From Candidatus Limnocylindrales bacterium (GTDB taxonomy: Bacteria > Chloroflexota > Limnocylindria > Limnocylindrales > CSP1-4), in NCBI GenBank assembly GCA_030647575.1, contig JAUSJS010000370.1, positions 1-16,890 on the forward strand: DNA of 16,890 nt. Reading direction: 5' to 3'. The position numbers and the translations under genes are program-made. The notes under the pieces are model-generated. The model did no database searches. It saw only the letters and a program-made list of their open reading frames with translations, and was not told the DNA's origin. This document shows positions 5,287 to 11,822 of the stretch, in pieces; the first letter of the stretch is position 1, and every line of letters begins with the position of its first letter.

Positions 5287-6758
5287 TCGGTGGCGCAGTC
5301 CTCGTCGTAGGGCTGCTCCTCATCCTGGCCGGGCTGGCGTCAGCCCGGATCCCCGGCGGTGCGACGTTCGCCTCGCCGGGGATTTCCGTGGCCCCCGAGA
5401 CCGGGGACGACCGGCCAGTGGGACCCCTCAGACTGGCCCGGCGGGCGCGCAACCCGATCCGAGCCTTCCTGTTCTCGCCGATTCACCCGGCCACCTGGTA
5501 CGCGAACGCGGCGATTGGCATCGGCTTCTTCGTCGGCGTCTTCGCGTTCGCCGCGCTCGGCTCTGTCGCATCGGCAGGTTTCGCCACACTCCTCGCCGGC
5601 ATCGGCGTCCTGTTCATTGGCATCGCGATCGAGGGCTCGCGATTCGTTGCCCGGATCGAACGCCGGCGCGTCATGCTCGGTGTTCCGGAGCGCCTCCGGG
5701 CGCATCCGTATCGACCGCTTCGCGGCGGCGTCGTCGCGATCCTCCGGGCCGAATTCACCGACGAAAGCCGCTGGCGCGACGTGCTCTACGTCGCGGTCAA
5801 CCTCCCACTCGCGATCATCGAGTTCGTCGTCATCACGACCGTCTGGGCGATCTCGCTCTGGCTTCTGACGATGCCGCTCTGGTACGACACGGTGGCCGGC
5901 GCCAGTCTGCCGGGGTTCCTCTGGCCGTTGTCGGGGCATGACGCGCCGATTGTCCTGATCCGCACGCTCGCTGGCGCCGCGTTACTCCCTGTCGCCGCGT
6001 CGCTTTCCCAGCTCGTCATGGCCCTCCACCGCGCCGTCGTTGTCGGGTTGCTGTGCACCTCCGAGAGCCGCGAGCTCCGACGGCAGGTGCAGACGCTCAA
6101 GGAAAGCCGTTCGGCCATCCTCGACGTCGAGGCGAGCGAGCTGCATCGGATCGAGCGCGACCTCCATGACGGCGCCCAGCAGCGCCTCGTCAGGCTGACC
6201 ATTGACCTTGGCCTGGCAAACGAGCGGATCGACAGCGATCCAGCAGTGGCGAAACAGCTCGTCCTCGAGGGACAGGAGCAGGCCCGCCAGGCCCTCGCCG
6301 AGCTTCGCGACCTCGTCCGCGGGATCGCCCCATCGATCCTGCTCGATCGCGGGCTGGTACCGGCGCTCAGTTCCATCACGGGCCGGGGGCCGGTGCCAAC
6401 GATCGTGCGGAGTGACCTTCCTCCCGGCCAGCGACTGCCCGCCGCGATCGAGCGGGCGGCCTATTTCGTCGTCGCCGAGGCACTCGCCAATGTGGCGAAG
6501 CACAGCGGCGCCCAGGGGTGCGAGGTGCGCTGCCGCCGGGAGGATTCGCGGCTGGTCGTCGAGGTATGGGACGACGGCGCGGGGGGCGCGACTGTTCAGC
6601 GTGGCGGCGGGTTGGCGGGTCTCGCGGGACGCGTCGCGGGGGTGGACGGAACGTTCACGGTGTCCAGCCCGAGCGGCGGCCCCACGCTCGTGCGCGCCGA
6701 GCTGCCGGTGGCGGCATGGGCCACGCCGACGACGGGGTGGGTCCCGCCGACGAGCTAG
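5283..6758 (+). CDS. Sensor histidine kinase, HisKA_3 / NarL-partner type
   Basis: 491 residues from the GTG at 5283, which overlaps the PspC stop as GTGA; there is no separate ribosome-binding site. Order: a membrane helix at 2-20, a putative-sensor membrane domain with helices near 74-92, 98-117, 167-198 and 222-243, then a dimerisation/phosphoacceptor helix with HRIERDLHDGAQQRLV (His295). A HATPase domain follows with N box EALANVAKHSGA (Asn403), G1 box VWDDGAGGA (430-435) and GGGLAGLAGRV (441-451). All catalytic motifs are present. It is co-translated with the LiaF-like and PspC genes, implying an envelope-stress signal. The partner regulator is encoded convergently and shares the stop codon. 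Confidence 0.93.
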   Translation: MIGGAVLVVGLLLILAGLASARIPGGATFASPGISVAPETGDDRPVGPLRLARRARNPIRAFLFSPIHPATWYANAAIGIGFFVGVFAFAALGSVASAGFATLLAGIGVLFIGIAIEGSRFVARIERRRVMLGVPERLRAHPYRPLRGGVVAILRAEFTDESRWRDVLYVAVNLPLAIIEFVVITTVWAISLWLLTMPLWYDTVAGASLPGFLWPLSGHDAPIVLIRTLAGAALLPVAASLSQLVMALHRAVVVGLLCTSESRELRRQVQTLKESRSAILDVEASELHRIERDLHDGAQQRLVRLTIDLGLANERIDSDPAVAKQLVLEGQEQARQALAELRDLVRGIAPSILLDRGLVPALSSITGRGPVPTIVRSDLPPGQRLPAAIERAAYFVVAEALANVAKHSGAQGCEVRCRREDSRLVVEVWDDGAGGATVQRGGGLAGLAGRVAGVDGTFTVSSPSGGPTLVRAELPVAAWATPTTGWVPPTS

Positions 6759-7414
6759 GAGCCCAGGTAGGTCAGCACTGCCAGCACGCGGCGGTGGTCG
6801 TTCTGCGAGTCGGGCAGCTCCAGCTTTCCGAAGATGTTGCTGATGTGCTTCTCAGTGGCGCCTTCCGAGATGCCGAGCAGCGCGGCGATTCCGATGTTCG
6901 TGCGACCTTCGGCCATGGCCGCGAGGACATCACGCTCTCGGGGTGTCAGCGCGGACAGGGGGTCGTCGACCCGGTGCCTGACCATGAGCTGGGCGACCAC
7001 CTCGGGATCGAGGGCGGTCCCGCCGCGTGCGACTCGCCGGAGGGCGTCCATGAACTCGCGGATGTCACCGACGCGGTCCTTGAGCAGGTACCCGACCCCG
7101 CCGGCACGGTCCGCGAGGAGCTCCGTCGCATACTGCCGCTCGACGTACTGGCTCAGTACGAGGACCGGGGTGCCGGGCACGAGGCGGCGCGCCTCGATCG
7201 CCGCCCGCAGGCCCTCGTCTCGCTGGCTCGGCGGCATCCGGACGTCCACGACCGACACGTCCGGACGGTGTTCGACGACGGCGGCCACGAACGACGGGCC
7301 GTCGCCGACCTTGGCGACGACCGTGCCACCGGACTCCTGGATCAGCCGCGCGATGCCCTCGCGGATGAGCACCGAGTCCTCCGCGATGATGACCCGAAGC
7401 GGTAGGGCTTCCAC
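6755..7414 (-). CDS. NarL/LuxR-family response regulator
   Basis: 219 residues from a GTG at 7414. Receiver domain 7-125: acidic pair Glu12-Asp13, phospho-acceptor Asp57 (VVDVRMPP), Ser at VLVLSQY and Lys112 (GYLLKDRV). Output domain ~152-215: LTPRERDVLAAMAEGRTNIG and GISEGATEKHISNIFGKLEL, a complete LuxR helix-turn-helix. It is the evident partner of the kinase at 5283-6758, but is encoded on the other strand; the two stops interlock in the palindrome CTAG (6755-6758). It is therefore transcribed independently of the kinase. A CATGAT box 6 bases before the GTG may be a leaderless -10, a weak call. Confidence 0.93.
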   Translation of the reverse strand: MEALPLRVIIAEDSVLIREGIARLIQESGGTVVAKVGDGPSFVAAVVEHRPDVSVVDVRMPPSQRDEGLRAAIEARRLVPGTPVLVLSQYVERQYATELLADRAGGVGYLLKDRVGDIREFMDALRRVARGGTALDPEVVAQLMVRHRVDDPLSALTPRERDVLAAMAEGRTNIGIAALLGISEGATEKHISNIFGKLELPDSQNDHRRVLAVLTYLGS

Positions 7415-7423
7415 GCGCGGATC

Positions 7424-8036
7424 ATGCGCGTCCGCATGGTGCGATGCAGAGAGCCGAGTGTTGCGTGGGGAATGACGCTCGCTCCGGACGGTCGGCTTTG
7501 GGTCGCGGAGAGCACCGTCAACCAGTTTGATATCTACACCACCGATGGCGAGTTCGTCGAGCGGTGGGGCGCATCAGGCAGCGGTGAGGGCCAGTTCGAC
7601 CTGACGCGGAGCAACGGCGATCCCTACGGGATGGTCGCATCGGACCTTCCTTGAGGCGTGGGGCGAGTTTGGGTCGGGCCCAGTACAGTTCAGCGATCCG
7701 GTCGGCATCGCGGTCGACAGCGACGGAATCGTCTACGTGCTGGACGACGTCCGCGAGGTGATCGAGTCCTACGACGCCCACGGTAAGGTCCTCGAATCGA
7801 TCCCGGCCTTCCCCGACGAGGTCGGGCCGAACGACGGCGCCAACCAGTTGGCTGTCGGCCCGGAAGGCCACCTCTTCGTGAGCGTCGTGTTCCCGAACGA
7901 GGTGATCGAGCTCGACCGAGATGGAAACCTCGTGACGACGTACGGAGGATCCGGTTCCCACGAGGGCGCCTTCACCGAGCCACCGAACATCGTGGCATTT
8001 GACTCGGCGGGTCGGCGATACGTCACCCAGGGGCCC
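7424..8036 (+). pseudogene. NHL-repeat protein, N-terminally truncated and frameshifted
   Basis: Two adjacent frames encode one NHL beta-propeller series. Frame one (to the stop at 7654) gives LAPDGRLWVAESTVNQFDIY and GEFVERWGASGSGEGQFD. The other frame, from about 7638, continues with FLEAWGEFGSGPVQFSDPVG, DSDGIVYVLDDVREVIESYD and further blades to about 8030 (GSGSHEGAFTEPPNIVAFDS). The shift lies around 7630-7645. The end dissolves after GRRYVTQGPG, and the beginning lacks a signal peptide or earlier blades. NHL proteins are often secreted or lipid-anchored ligand-binding or enzymatic propellers. A sequencing indel could explain the shift but not the missing ends. Confidence 0.72.
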
Positions 8037-8178
8037 GGCCGGGGCGATCACCCTCCCCGCCGTCGACAGGCAGGAGACCGATGCCGACGATCGCGACGAG
8101 CACCACGGCGGCGGCCGCCATGATGGGGTATGTCCCCTTGTCACTCAGCTGGCCTCGAAATTCGAGGTCGGTATCCAT
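8023..8178 (-). CDS. Small single-pass membrane ORF, possibly a truncated gene start
   Basis: 51 residues from the ATG at 8178, with GGGTGG about 8 bases upstream. The start is MDTDLEFRGQLSDKGTYPIM, then a strong membrane helix (AAAAVVLVAIVGIGLL, about 21-36) and a charged Gly/Asp/Arg tail ending at a TGA at 8023. The polar N-terminus and single helix look like the N-terminal anchor of a larger extracytoplasmic protein, so it may be a stump. It lies 66 bases after, and in the same direction as, the lipoprotein-like C-terminal fragment. Its 3' end runs into the decayed end of the NHL gene. Confidence 0.5.
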   Translation of the reverse strand: MDTDLEFRGQLSDKGTYPIMAAAAVVLVAIVGIGLLPVDGGEGDRPGRAPG

Positions 8179-8244
8179 GACTCATCCACCCGACGGAGCG
8201 ATCGGCGGCGGCCGCTCAGGCCGCCGCCGGATGGGTGGATCGGG

Positions 8245-8400
8245 TTACTCGAACTGGATCGAGTCGACGATCTGCTGGATCTCCTGTTCGATCTCGGGGC
8301 TGGCGCCTTTGCGTGTCTCAGCCTCGATGAAGATGCGCGCTCCGTCCACCTCGACGATCCATACCCTGATCGTGCTGGGTGTCGCGATACCGAGATCTTG
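8245..8400 (-). pseudogene. C-terminal fragment of a secreted or lipoprotein-like protein
   Basis: An open stretch bounded upstream by a TGA at 8403-8401 encodes 51 residues: PSTIRVWIVEVDGARIFIEA, then ETRKGASPEIEQEIQQIVDS and IQFE before the TAA at 8245. The composition and the 'IVDSIxFE' ending are typical of extracytoplasmic proteins whose C-terminal strand-helix-strand I recall from high-GC bacteria. No start codon precedes it in frame. The 8404-8545 stretch upstream has several short frames (for example MSFLRLLGGGGS from 8549, and TYFTRIRDVATG) and no credible intact gene. Confidence 0.5.
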
Positions 8401-8545
8401 TCAATCCTCGCGTCGACCGGGCGGATGCGGTCGCTCCGCGGCCTCGACCGGCGCCCGTCGCGACATCACGAATCCGGGTGAAGTAGGTCCGCGTTCAGGT
8501 TGAGCTCGCGGGTAGAGCCGCCGCCGCCCAGCAGTCGCAGGAAGC

Positions 8546-9250
8546 TCATGGCTCATACGCCGCTTGCCGCTCCGCGACCTGCCCAAGCCGCGGAAGGGAT
8601 CGCTCTGTTCGGCTCAAGAAGAAGTCCCGTGTCGGGGCGTCCATGAAGTAGACGTAGCAGCCGCGGAGGCCGCGGGTCAGCAGGACGCGGTATGTGCTCT
8701 TGACGTAGCGGGTGAACTCGGTTTCGGTGACGCCGAGGCGGACGACGCGGTCGTGCGACTGGTCGCGCTGGCCGACCCATCCCCCGTCCATCGGCCGGTA
8801 GACAAGGTCAGGGCCGACGATCACGCCGACGTAGTCCGACCCGGGCATTCCAGGGCATCGACCAGTCCCCTACCCTGACGTCGGGGACGAGCTGGCCGTC
8901 GTCGTCCGGGTCGGACCACGGCCAGCAGAAGCCGTCGACCAGCCGAGCGGTCGCGCCCGTCGCTGCTTGGGCGCGGATCTTCCGCTCGAGTTGCCCGACC
9001 GAGCCGATGATCTGGAAGTCGAACTCGTCGTCCATCGACCACAGGAGCTAGCGGCGTCCGGGCGAGTTCAAGCGTGTTGTCGACCCACTTGATGAACGAA
9101 TCGGGGCCGTTTGAACGGAACTGCGCCTCTAGCTTGAAGTCGCGGACTTCGATCGAGCGCTTGGCGGCTGCTTCGCGGATCAGGTCCGTGCTGCCGACAC
9201 CGACGCCGGCTCGAGGACCTTTGCCCGGGCGACCGGGATGGAACGACCAT
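8546..9250 (-). pseudogene. DUF2075-type P-loop DNA/RNA helicase, decayed C-terminal part
   Basis: Three frames carry consecutive pieces of one DUF2075 protein. Upstream piece (about 9245-9050): IREAAAKRSIEVRDF, KLEAQFRSNGPDSFIKWVDN. Middle piece after a frameshift near 9050: LLWSMDDEFDFQIIGSVGQL, DGFCWPWSDPDDDGQLVPDV, GDWSMPWNA. Last piece: DYVGVIVGPDLVYRP, RYVKSTYRVLLTRGLRGCYV, YFMDAPTRDFF. Between MPWNA and DYVG the family normally has a segment ending in a 'YTAQGFEFDY'-like motif VI region; about 30-40 residues are missing, so there is an internal deletion as well as two frame changes. The Walker A/B half is absent; the RHH/PIN module begins where it should be. Non-functional. Confidence 0.8.
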
Positions 9251-9264
9251 GCCGGATGGCGACG

Positions 9265-9270
9265 TATGGT
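9265..9270 (+). promoter_or_regulatory. Putative -10 box of the first RHH/PIN module
   Basis: TATGGT lies 12 bases before the antitoxin ATG at 9283, inside GTATGGTAC, a short inverted repeat (GTA-TGG-TAC). The -35 region is weak. The leader would be only about 5-7 bases. The overlap of box and repeat suggests autorepression. Confidence 0.35.
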
Positions 9271-9282
9271 ACTGTGGGTGGC

Positions 9283-9504
9283 ATGGAGAAGACGACCGTC
9301 TACCTGACGTCCGGGCAGAAGCGTGCCCTCGCGCGGGCAGCGAAGGCTTCGGGTCGAAGCCAGGCTGATCTCATCCGCGAAGGAATCGAGGCGATAGCGA
9401 GCCGACACCGGGCGGCAGAGCCGACGCTCCCGCTCTTCGAGAGCGGGCAGCCTGATCTTGCCGAGCAGGTGGACGACTTTCTCGACGGCTTCGGCGAGCG
9501 GTGA
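9283..9504 (+). CDS. Ribbon-helix-helix antitoxin of a VapBC-type module
   Basis: 73 residues from the ATG at 9283; an in-frame ATG at 9238 would add 15 residues unlike the fold. N-terminal CopG-type RHH: strand EKTTVYLTSGQKRALARAAK, then ASGRSQADLIREGIEAIASR (residues 2-42). The acidic C-terminus (PLFESGQPDLAEQVDDFLDG) is the expected toxin-binding tail. TGA overlaps the toxin GTG as GTGA. Known role: binds the PIN toxin and represses its own promoter. Confidence 0.87.
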   Translation: MEKTTVYLTSGQKRALARAAKASGRSQADLIREGIEAIASRHRAAEPTLPLFESGQPDLAEQVDDFLDGFGER

Positions 9505-9923
9505 TCATCCTCGATACGAGCGGGCTTCTTTCGGCGATCGACGCATCACAAACGCATCATCGCGCTGCGGCCGCGGTGCTCCGGCAGACTCAGGCACCGC
9601 GTCTCCTGTCCCCATTCGTGCTGGCCGAACTCGACTATCTGCTGGCCACACGCGTTTCGCGGCCTGTGGAGCGGGCGTTGCTCGGACAGGTGGCCGACGG
9701 CGTCTACCAGCTCGAATCGTTCGGCCCTGACGACATCGCCCGAGCGAACGAGATCCTCGATCAATACGCCGACCTCGACCTCGGCTTGGCCGACGTGTCC
9801 CTGATTGTCCTGGCCGAGCGCCACGACCTGGTCGACCTGTTGACCCTCGACCAACGCCATTTCCGCGCGGTCCGCGGCCCAGGCGGGAAGCCGTTCAGGA
9901 TCCTTCCGGCCGACCTGCCATGA
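9501..9923 (+). CDS. PIN-domain ribonuclease toxin (VapC-type)
   Basis: 140 residues from a GTG at 9501. The PIN acidic centre is complete: Asp5 (MIILDTSGLL), Glu43 (VLAELDYLL), Asp98 (GLADVSLIVLAERHD) and Asp117 (LLTLDQRHF). Full family length, with the common ending KPFRILPADLP. VapC toxins are Mg-dependent endoribonucleases that cut tRNA or rRNA; the target here is unknown. The pair runs tail to tail with a second PIN module at 10099-10736. Confidence 0.9.
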   Translation: MIILDTSGLLSAIDASQTHHRAAAAVLRQTQAPRLLSPFVLAELDYLLATRVSRPVERALLGQVADGVYQLESFGPDDIARANEILDQYADLDLGLADVSLIVLAERHDLVDLLTLDQRHFRAVRGPGGKPFRILPADLP

Positions 9924-10098
9924 AGCCCGGCCTGGCGACGCCGCGATCAATGCACGAGGTCGCCTGAGCGGCGATCGCCGAATACGTCTCGCGCCGGGTC
10001 AGACCGAACGGATCCTCGCCGGTCGCGGAACGCGCGATGGATCGCGCGCCGCGAGAAGGCCTAAAGGCCTACCGGTACAAGCTCAGCCGGTGAGCCGG
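9924..10098. other. Gap between the two convergent PIN modules
   Basis: No intact gene seen. An open plus-strand stretch from about 9969 to the TGA at 10091-10093 ends REGLKAYRYKLSR and is protein-like, but it is preceded in frame by a stop and has no start, so it may be a relic. AGGCCT occurs twice with a 2-base spacer near 10060-10073. No clear terminator hairpin with a T-run is visible. Confidence 0.4.
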
Positions 10099-10497
10099 TC
10101 ACGCCGGGATCTCGTCGACGCCGGCGGTGACGAAGTCGGCATCGAGTGCGAACGCGGTGTCGATCGCTTCCTGCGTCATGACGGCGAAACTCACCTGGTC
10201 GACGAACGACGTGCCCGACGGGAGCGATGCCCGATATCGGGCCTGCGCCGAAGTGTGCAGCGAGGGCTCCACGGGCAGCACGGCGAGGACCGGGAGCAGC
10301 TCGTCCAGAAGTGCGATCACGCCATCCACGCCGAAGCGTCGCCGCGCGACGGCGAGGGTTTCGGCAACGACGTAGCCATGCGTCACGAGTTCGCGATCGG
10401 CGAGATCCAGGAAGGTGGAGCGGACGGCCTCATGCCGCGGGTCGGCGCGATCGAGCAACGCGATAAGGACGCTCGTGTCCACGAAGACCGGCCTCAC
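10099..10497 (-). CDS. PIN-domain ribonuclease toxin (VapC-type)
   Basis: 132 residues if started at the GTG at 10497, which overlaps the antitoxin TGA as GTGA; a tandem GTG at 10500 would add one residue. Acidic residues of the PIN fold are present: Asp in PVFVDTSVLIALLDR, Glu in VVAETLAVARRRFG, Asp in TSFVDQVSFAVM, and Asp in the FALDADFVTAG loop. The -SFVDQVSFAVM- form is of the subfamily typified by 'FTDAVSFAVM' PIN proteins, differing from the PIN toxin at 9501, so the two modules are not recent duplicates. Confidence 0.88.
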   Translation of the reverse strand: MRPVFVDTSVLIALLDRADPRHEAVRSTFLDLADRELVTHGYVVAETLAVARRRFGVDGVIALLDELLPVLAVLPVEPSLHTSAQARYRASLPSGTSFVDQVSFAVMTQEAIDTAFALDADFVTAGVDEIPA

Positions 10498-10736
10498 CAC
10501 CGGGAGTCGCCGGCGATCTCGTCATGCCTCGCGGACACATCCCCGGACCCGGAGTCGAACCGGCCGACCGCCGAGATCGCGCGCTGGAACAAGGCTCGCC
10601 GATCTCCGGGATCTGCCGGAACAGCCCGATCGACGGCGTCCCGGACGATGGCAGCAATGGGCACGCGACGTCGTCGGGCCTCAGCACGCAGCCGGCGCAT
10701 CTGCTCCTCGGTCAGCGAAATCTGCGTCCTAACCAT
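10494..10736 (-). CDS. Ribbon-helix-helix antitoxin of a VapBC-type module
   Basis: 80 residues from the ATG at 10736. The RHH domain is at the N-terminus: MVRTQISLTEEQMRRLRAEA, then RRRRVPIAAIVRDAVDRAV. The tail (DRRALFQRAISAVGRF, SGSGDVSARHDEIAGDSRW) matches the 'HD..l' ending common in antitoxins paired with this PIN subtype. It has two palindromic sites in its promoter region and overlaps the toxin gene. Confidence 0.87.
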   Translation of the reverse strand: MVRTQISLTEEQMRRLRAEARRRRVPIAAIVRDAVDRAVPADPGDRRALFQRAISAVGRFDSGSGDVSARHDEIAGDSRW

Positions 10737-10740
10737 GCCC

Positions 10741-10771
10741 TGATGTTATCACCTATGCAACGATGATATCA
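10741..10771. promoter_or_regulatory. Paired operator and promoter of the second RHH/PIN module
   Basis: TGAT-GTT-ATCA (10741-10751) and TGAT-ATCA (10764-10771) are two inverted repeats with the same half-sites and centres about 21-22 bases apart, two helical turns. On the minus strand the first site contains an extended -10 (TGA-TAACAT) ending 6 bases before the ATG. Binding of RHH dimers here would cover the promoter; the transcript would be essentially leaderless. Repressor identity is inferred. Confidence 0.6.
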
Positions 10772-10913
10772 GATCGAATCAGACGACCGCCTCTACGTGG
10801 GAGGCCGCGACAAGTCACAGCTCGTGCGCGACATGGCGTGGCAGGTCGAGGCCGTGGAAACCGCGCTCTGTGCCGCCGGCGTGCCCTCCCCGCGCCTCGC
10901 GTCGATCAGTTGA
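10767..10913 (+). pseudogene. NERD-domain protein fragment
   Basis: A short open stretch after a stop at 10764 reads YQIESDDRLYVGGRDKSQLV followed by RDMAWQVEAVETALCAAGVP and a stop at 10911-10913. DRLYVGGRD followed by a WQVEAV..AL helix is characteristic of the nuclease-related (NERD) domain, here just the region before its last strands. No start codon or catalytic N-terminal half is present, so it is a relic. It lies on the plus strand and overlaps the last 8 bases of the SIMPL gene. Confidence 0.6.
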
Positions 10914-11634
10914 TCTCGAAGATCACCGTGACTGCAACCTGGACGTCCTGTGTGCCTGGCTGGACGGGGGTGCCCGCCGTGTCGCGCATCGCCGCGCCAT
11001 AGTACGGGCCCGGGTACGAGATGGATGAGTCGGAGATGGAGACCACCGCCCCCAGCGAGACTCCGGCGGCCGAGGCCATCGCCTGCGCGCTCGCTCGAGC
11101 TTGCGCGATCGCGCCGGCGCGCGCACCGTCCATCGCCCGGGCCGGGTCGCCCACCTCGAACCAAAGCCCGTTGACATCCGTGGCGCCGTTGGCGGTCGCT
11201 GTGTCCACGACGTCGCCGGCCTTGTCCAGGTCCCGCACGGTGACCTGGAGCTGCTCGCTCATCCGGTAGCCGATGACCTTCGGCGTGGGGCTGTTGTTGT
11301 ACTGCGGGCTCAGGTCGATCGAGATCGTCTTCATGTCCTTCTCGTCGATGCCCAGCGCCTTGAGGCTCGCGATGATCGCGTTCATCGACGTGCCCGCTGC
11401 ATCGCGGGCGGCCTTCACCGTTGGCTTGGTGACCGTGACGCCGACACTGACACGGGCGACGTCGGGGACCAGGGTGACCGACCCGGTTGCGGAGACAGTG
11501 ATGGTGTGGAGGGCCGGTTCGCCATCCGCGCTGGGTGCGCCGACCGCCGGGCCGGGTCGTACGGCGAGGGTCGCGATGGCGACGACGAGCGCCCCAAGCG
11601 CCAGGGCGGCAGCGGTACGGATGGGTTGCGACAT
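10906..11634 (-). CDS. Secreted SIMPL-domain (DUF541) protein
   Basis: 242 residues from the ATG at 11634 with AAGGGGA about 7 bases upstream. A signal peptide is clear: RTAAALALGALVVAIATLAV, with likely cleavage after AVGA near residue 33. The mature part is a single SIMPL domain: HTITVSATGSVTLVPDVARV, VSVGVTV, then DMKTISIDLSPQYNNSPTPK, IGYRMSEQLQVTVRDLDKAG and a C-terminal VAVTVIFEIN strand. The family (BP26/OMP28, YggE) is periplasmic or cell-surface, often channel-forming, and linked to oxidative stress; mechanism unknown. Divergent from the nitrilase gene. The 11635-11822 gap holds a GGCGAG-G-CTCGCC inverted repeat near 11731-11743 and no gene. Confidence 0.9.
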   Translation of the reverse strand: MSQPIRTAAALALGALVVAIATLAVRPGPAVGAPSADGEPALHTITVSATGSVTLVPDVARVSVGVTVTKPTVKAARDAAGTSMNAIIASLKALGIDEKDMKTISIDLSPQYNNSPTPKVIGYRMSEQLQVTVRDLDKAGDVVDTATANGATDVNGLWFEVGDPARAMDGARAGAIAQARASAQAMASAAGVSLGAVVSISDSSISYPGPYYGAAMRDTAGTPVQPGTQDVQVAVTVIFEIN

Positions 11635-11810
11635 GAGCGTTCCCCTTTGTCTCGATGGTTGACGGCGGCGGAAAGGCTGCGCCAGCCGGAGACGGACGGA
11701 GATGGCCGGGAGTTCCCCCGGGCCGTTCGGCGGCGAGGCTCGCCTTCGGCTACGGGCCACCATCGGCGAGCTTGCTGAGGAATCAGGGCTCGACTGAAGC
11801 CTCTGCGGGT

Positions 11811-11816
11811 TAGACT
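11811..11816 (+). promoter_or_regulatory. Putative -10 box of the nitrilase-family gene
   Basis: TAGACT ends 6 bases before the GTG at 11823, and CTCGAC lies 16 bases upstream of it as a possible -35. No Shine-Dalgarno is present, so transcription and translation probably start at the same place (leaderless mRNA). Confidence 0.45.
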
Positions 11817-11822
11817 CGGGGC

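Noticed and set aside
6518..7405. Plus-strand ORF antisense to the response regulator
   Set aside because: The opposite strand encodes a complete receiver and LuxR domain.
9238..9282. Earlier ATG for the first RHH antitoxin
   Set aside because: The added residues do not fit the RHH fold and the putative -10 box lies inside them.
10060..10073. AGGCCT-AA-AGGCCT as a mobile-element end or CRISPR-like repeat
   Set aside because: Only two copies, no spacers, no transposase and no target-site duplication nearby.
11731..11743. GGCGAG-G-CTCGCC as a terminator
   Set aside because: The 1-base loop and lack of a T-run on either strand make a terminator unlikely, and the site lies between divergent genes.
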